Source of the DNA: JANYCO01 sp964437245
GTDB taxonomy: Bacteria > Bacteroidota > Bacteroidia > Cytophagales > Cytophagaceae
Assembly (NCBI GenBank): GCA_964437245.1
Contig: CAYTGJ010000175.1
Coordinates: forward strand, 1 to 8,837
Direction: 5' to 3'
Length of the DNA stretch: 8,837 bases
Within the stretch, counting starts at the first letter, position 1. Every line of letters starts with the position of its first letter. Position numbers and translations under genes: made by a program. The notes below the pieces were generated by a model that was not told the DNA's origin, did no database searches, and saw only the letters and a list, made by a program, of their open reading frames with translations. Below are positions 6,710-8,837 of this stretch, piece after piece.

Positions 6710-8836
6710 TTACTCCGGGGTCTCCTTATAATTAGCCTGCAGTTCCGCCAGCTTTTTCTTTCCGTACGCAATACGCGTAATGATCACAAACAGCACCGGC
6801 ACAATAAAGATGGCCAGTCCTGTAGCGGCCACCATTCCTCCGAATACTGTAAAGCCGATCGTTTTCCGTGCTACTGCTCCGGCTCCGGAAGCCACTACCA
6901 ACGGCAATACTCCCAGTATAAAAGCCAGCGAGGTCATCAGGATCGGGCGTAACCGGAGTTTTACTGCGTCAATCGTAGCGGCCACCACTTCCATTCCTTT
7001 GTCCACTCTTTCTTTCGCAAACTCCACGATCAGGATCGCATTCTTGGCCGACAACCCGATGAGGGTGATCAGGCCGATCTGTGCATATACGTTATTGTCC
7101 AGCTTCGGCAGAAGGTAAAGGGTCAGGATCGCTCCGAAGGCTCCCAGCGGTACTGAAAGCATGACGGAAAAAGGTACCGACCAGCTCTCGTACAAGGCGG
7201 CCAGGAACAGAAATACAAACAGGATGGAAAGTGCGAAGATGTATACAGAACTTGATCCTGATTCTATTTCCTGACGGGTAAGGCCTGAAAATTCGTATCC
7301 GTATCCCGCCGGCAAAGTCTCGGCGGCTACTTCTTTCAGCGCCTGAATGGCCTGGCCACTGCTGTAACCGGGTTTGGCTGAGCCATTAAATTCAGCCGAA
7401 CGGAATAAATTGAAGTGAGAGATGAGCGGAGCATTCTCCGTGATCTTGTAGGAAACCAGTGTATTCAGCGGGATCATTTTTCCCTGCTGATTGCGCACAT
7501 AATATTTCTCAAGATCTGTGATCTGAGCCCTGTATGCGGTGTCGGCCTGTACCACCACACGGAAATTTCTTCCATAAGTAGTAAAATCGTTTACATACCG
7601 GCTCCCCATCAGAGTCTGTACCGTTCCGAACACATCGCTGAGCGAAACGCCCATTTTTTTACATTTCAGCCGGTCTACCGTCAACTGATATCCGGGGGTA
7701 CGGGCTGTAAAGAACGTGAATGCTCTTCCGATTTCGGGTCTTTTGTTAGCGGCATTCATAAAGTCGTTTACCACTTTTTCAAACCCTTTGATATCATCGT
7801 TGCTCTCCCGCTGCTGAAGAATAAAACTGAATCCCGAGGAGTTTCCCAACCCAGGAATCGGAGGAGGAGGAATGATGACAATGTTGGCTTCTTTGATCAC
7901 TGAGAACCGTTTCTGTAACTCGGCGATGATCCCTTCCAACTGCTTTGCCTTATCTTTTCTTTCATCCCATGGCTTCAACTGGCAGAAGATCGTCCCGTTA
8001 TTTGACTTGGAAGCAAACGTAATCACATTCAATCCTCCTAGGGCGGCATAGTGGTTTACACCCGGCACAGAATCCATGATGTTCATCATTTTTTTCAGCA
8101 CTGCCACCGTACGGGTAGTGGAAGAAGCCTCCGGCAACTCAAACGTAATAAAGATACGACCTTCATCTTCTGTAGGAATGAAACCGGTGGGCTTACTTTT
8201 AAACAACCCGAAGGTGCCGGCAAATATACAGATGAGAAGAATGATCACTAAAGGAGCTTTTCGTATACAGGTCTGTACTCCTTTGGAATACGAGTTCGTC
8301 ATACGGGCAAACCAGTTGTTGAATTTGTAGAAAAACTTATTCAGGCCTTTTGAATTTTCATCAAAGTGTGTTTTTTTCAAGAGCATGGCACAAAGGGCCG
8401 GTGTAAGCGACAGCGCCACAAACGCCGAGATCAACACAGAGATGGCAATGGTGATGGCAAACTGCTGATACAGGCGTCCTACGATACCAGGAATAAATCC
8501 TACCGGTACAAAAACGGCTGCCAGAATAAGAGCGATCGCAATCACAGGACCTGAAATATCTTTCATGGCCTTGATGGTGGCTTCCTTAGGAGAGTACCCT
8601 TCGTGATCTATATAATGCTGTGTCGCTTCCACCACCACTATGGCATCGTCCACCACGATACCGATGGCCAGGACAAAACCAAACATGGTCAGTGTATTGA
8701 TGGTAAAGTCCAGCGGGATAAAAAAGATAAACGTACCGATGATCGAGACAGGGATGGCCAGAATAGGGATCAGGGTGGCACGCCAGCTCTGTAAGAACAG
8801 GAACACGACAATGATCACCAGGATGAGTGCTTCCAC
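6710..8836 (-). CDS. RND efflux pump inner-membrane permease, HAE1/AcrB type (N-terminus beyond window)
   Basis: The 709 or so visible residues are the C-terminal two-thirds of a pump normally about 1,040-1,060 long. The frame is open at the right edge, where the first codon shown (GTG, 8836-8834) is an internal valine matching the VEAxxLV start of TM2. TM2-TM7 follow, then the second periplasmic porter/docking region (with PPPPIPGLGNSSGF), then TM8-TM12. The proton-relay residues are present: the Asp pair in VVDDAIVVVE (codons 8650-8645) in TM4 and the Lys in GLSAKNAILIVEF (7045-7043) in TM10. These motifs mark the HAE1 drug-efflux branch rather than the heavy-metal branch. The pump uses the proton gradient to expel hydrophobic or amphiphilic compounds together with a periplasmic adaptor and an outer-membrane channel. 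A terminator directly follows, so no TolC-like gene is cotranscribed downstream; adaptor and channel genes, if linked, lie upstream. Substrate is unknown. Confidence 0.95.
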   Translation of the reverse strand: MEALILVIIVVFLFLQSWRATLIPILAIPVSIIGTFIFFIPLDFTINTLTMFGFVLAIGIVVDDAIVVVEATQHYIDHEGYSPKEATIKAMKDISGPVIAIALILAAVFVPVGFIPGIVGRLYQQFAITIAISVLISAFVALSLTPALCAMLLKKTHFDENSKGLNKFFYKFNNWFARMTNSYSKGVQTCIRKAPLVIILLICIFAGTFGLFKSKPTGFIPTEDEGRIFITFELPEASSTTRTVAVLKKMMNIMDSVPGVNHYAALGGLNVITFASKSNNGTIFCQLKPWDERKDKAKQLEGIIAELQKRFSVIKEANIVIIPPPPIPGLGNSSGFSFILQQRESNDDIKGFEKVVNDFMNAANKRPEIGRAFTFFTARTPGYQLTVDRLKCKKMGVSLSDVFGTVQTLMGSRYVNDFTTYGRNFRVVVQADTAYRAQITDLEKYYVRNQQGKMIPLNTLVSYKITENAPLISHFNLFRSAEFNGSAKPGYSSGQAIQALKEVAAETLPAGYGYEFSGLTRQEIESGSSSVYIFALSILFVFLFLAALYESWSVPFSVMLSVPLGAFGAILTLYLLPKLDNNVYAQIGLITLIGLSAKNAILIVEFAKERVDKGMEVVAATIDAVKLRLRPILMTSLAFILGVLPLVVASGAGAVARKTIGFTVFGGMVAATGLAIFIVPVLFVIITRIAYGKKKLAELQANYKETPE

Positions 8837-8837
8837 G

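Noticed and set aside
7415..7903. Plus-strand open frame of 162 codons opposite the RND pump
   Set aside because: The minus strand encodes the conserved periplasmic part of an RND pump; this frame is its shadow.

Overview
The window comes from a member of the Bacteroidota, probably one with type IX secretion and perhaps gliding motility. The grounds are a CHU_C-type (gliding-motility-associated) C-terminal sorting domain on a giant surface protein, a PorP/SprF-family protein directly behind it, and the absence of clear Shine-Dalgarno sequences. Base composition is moderate, not strongly AT-rich. A Cytophagia- or Chitinophagia-like lineage fits better than an AT-rich Flavobacterium, but this is only an impression.

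Left half, plus strand (3-5243): a two-gene unit. The first gene is cut by the left window edge. Its visible 1,416 residues run, in order, through the end of an RCC1-type beta-propeller, Ig-like modules, an unassigned beta-rich module, a stack of Ig-like repeats (four of one kind, then two of another), a PKD-like stretch and the CHU_C sorting domain. About 30 nt downstream is a PorP/SprF-family outer-membrane protein gene. In Flavobacterium johnsoniae the giant adhesin SprB needs its neighbour SprF to reach the surface, so this pair is best read as an exported adhesin with its dedicated secretion/anchoring partner. A near-perfect hairpin with a T-tract ends the unit.

Right half, minus strand (5291-8837): reading leftwards, first comes the 3' two-thirds of an RND efflux pump (HAE1/AcrB type), cut by the right window edge and followed by its own terminator hairpin. 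A 285-nt AT-rich spacer follows, then a PepSY-TM family inner-membrane protein that appears to start at TTG or GTG. Its stop codon lies inside the hairpin shared with the convergent adhesin/SprF unit.

No RNA genes, CRISPR arrays, insertion sequences or attachment sites were seen. I found no strong sign of a wholly new system. The most unusual parts are the RCC1-plus-Ig architecture of the adhesin, its unassigned internal module, and the terminator that overlaps a coding end.
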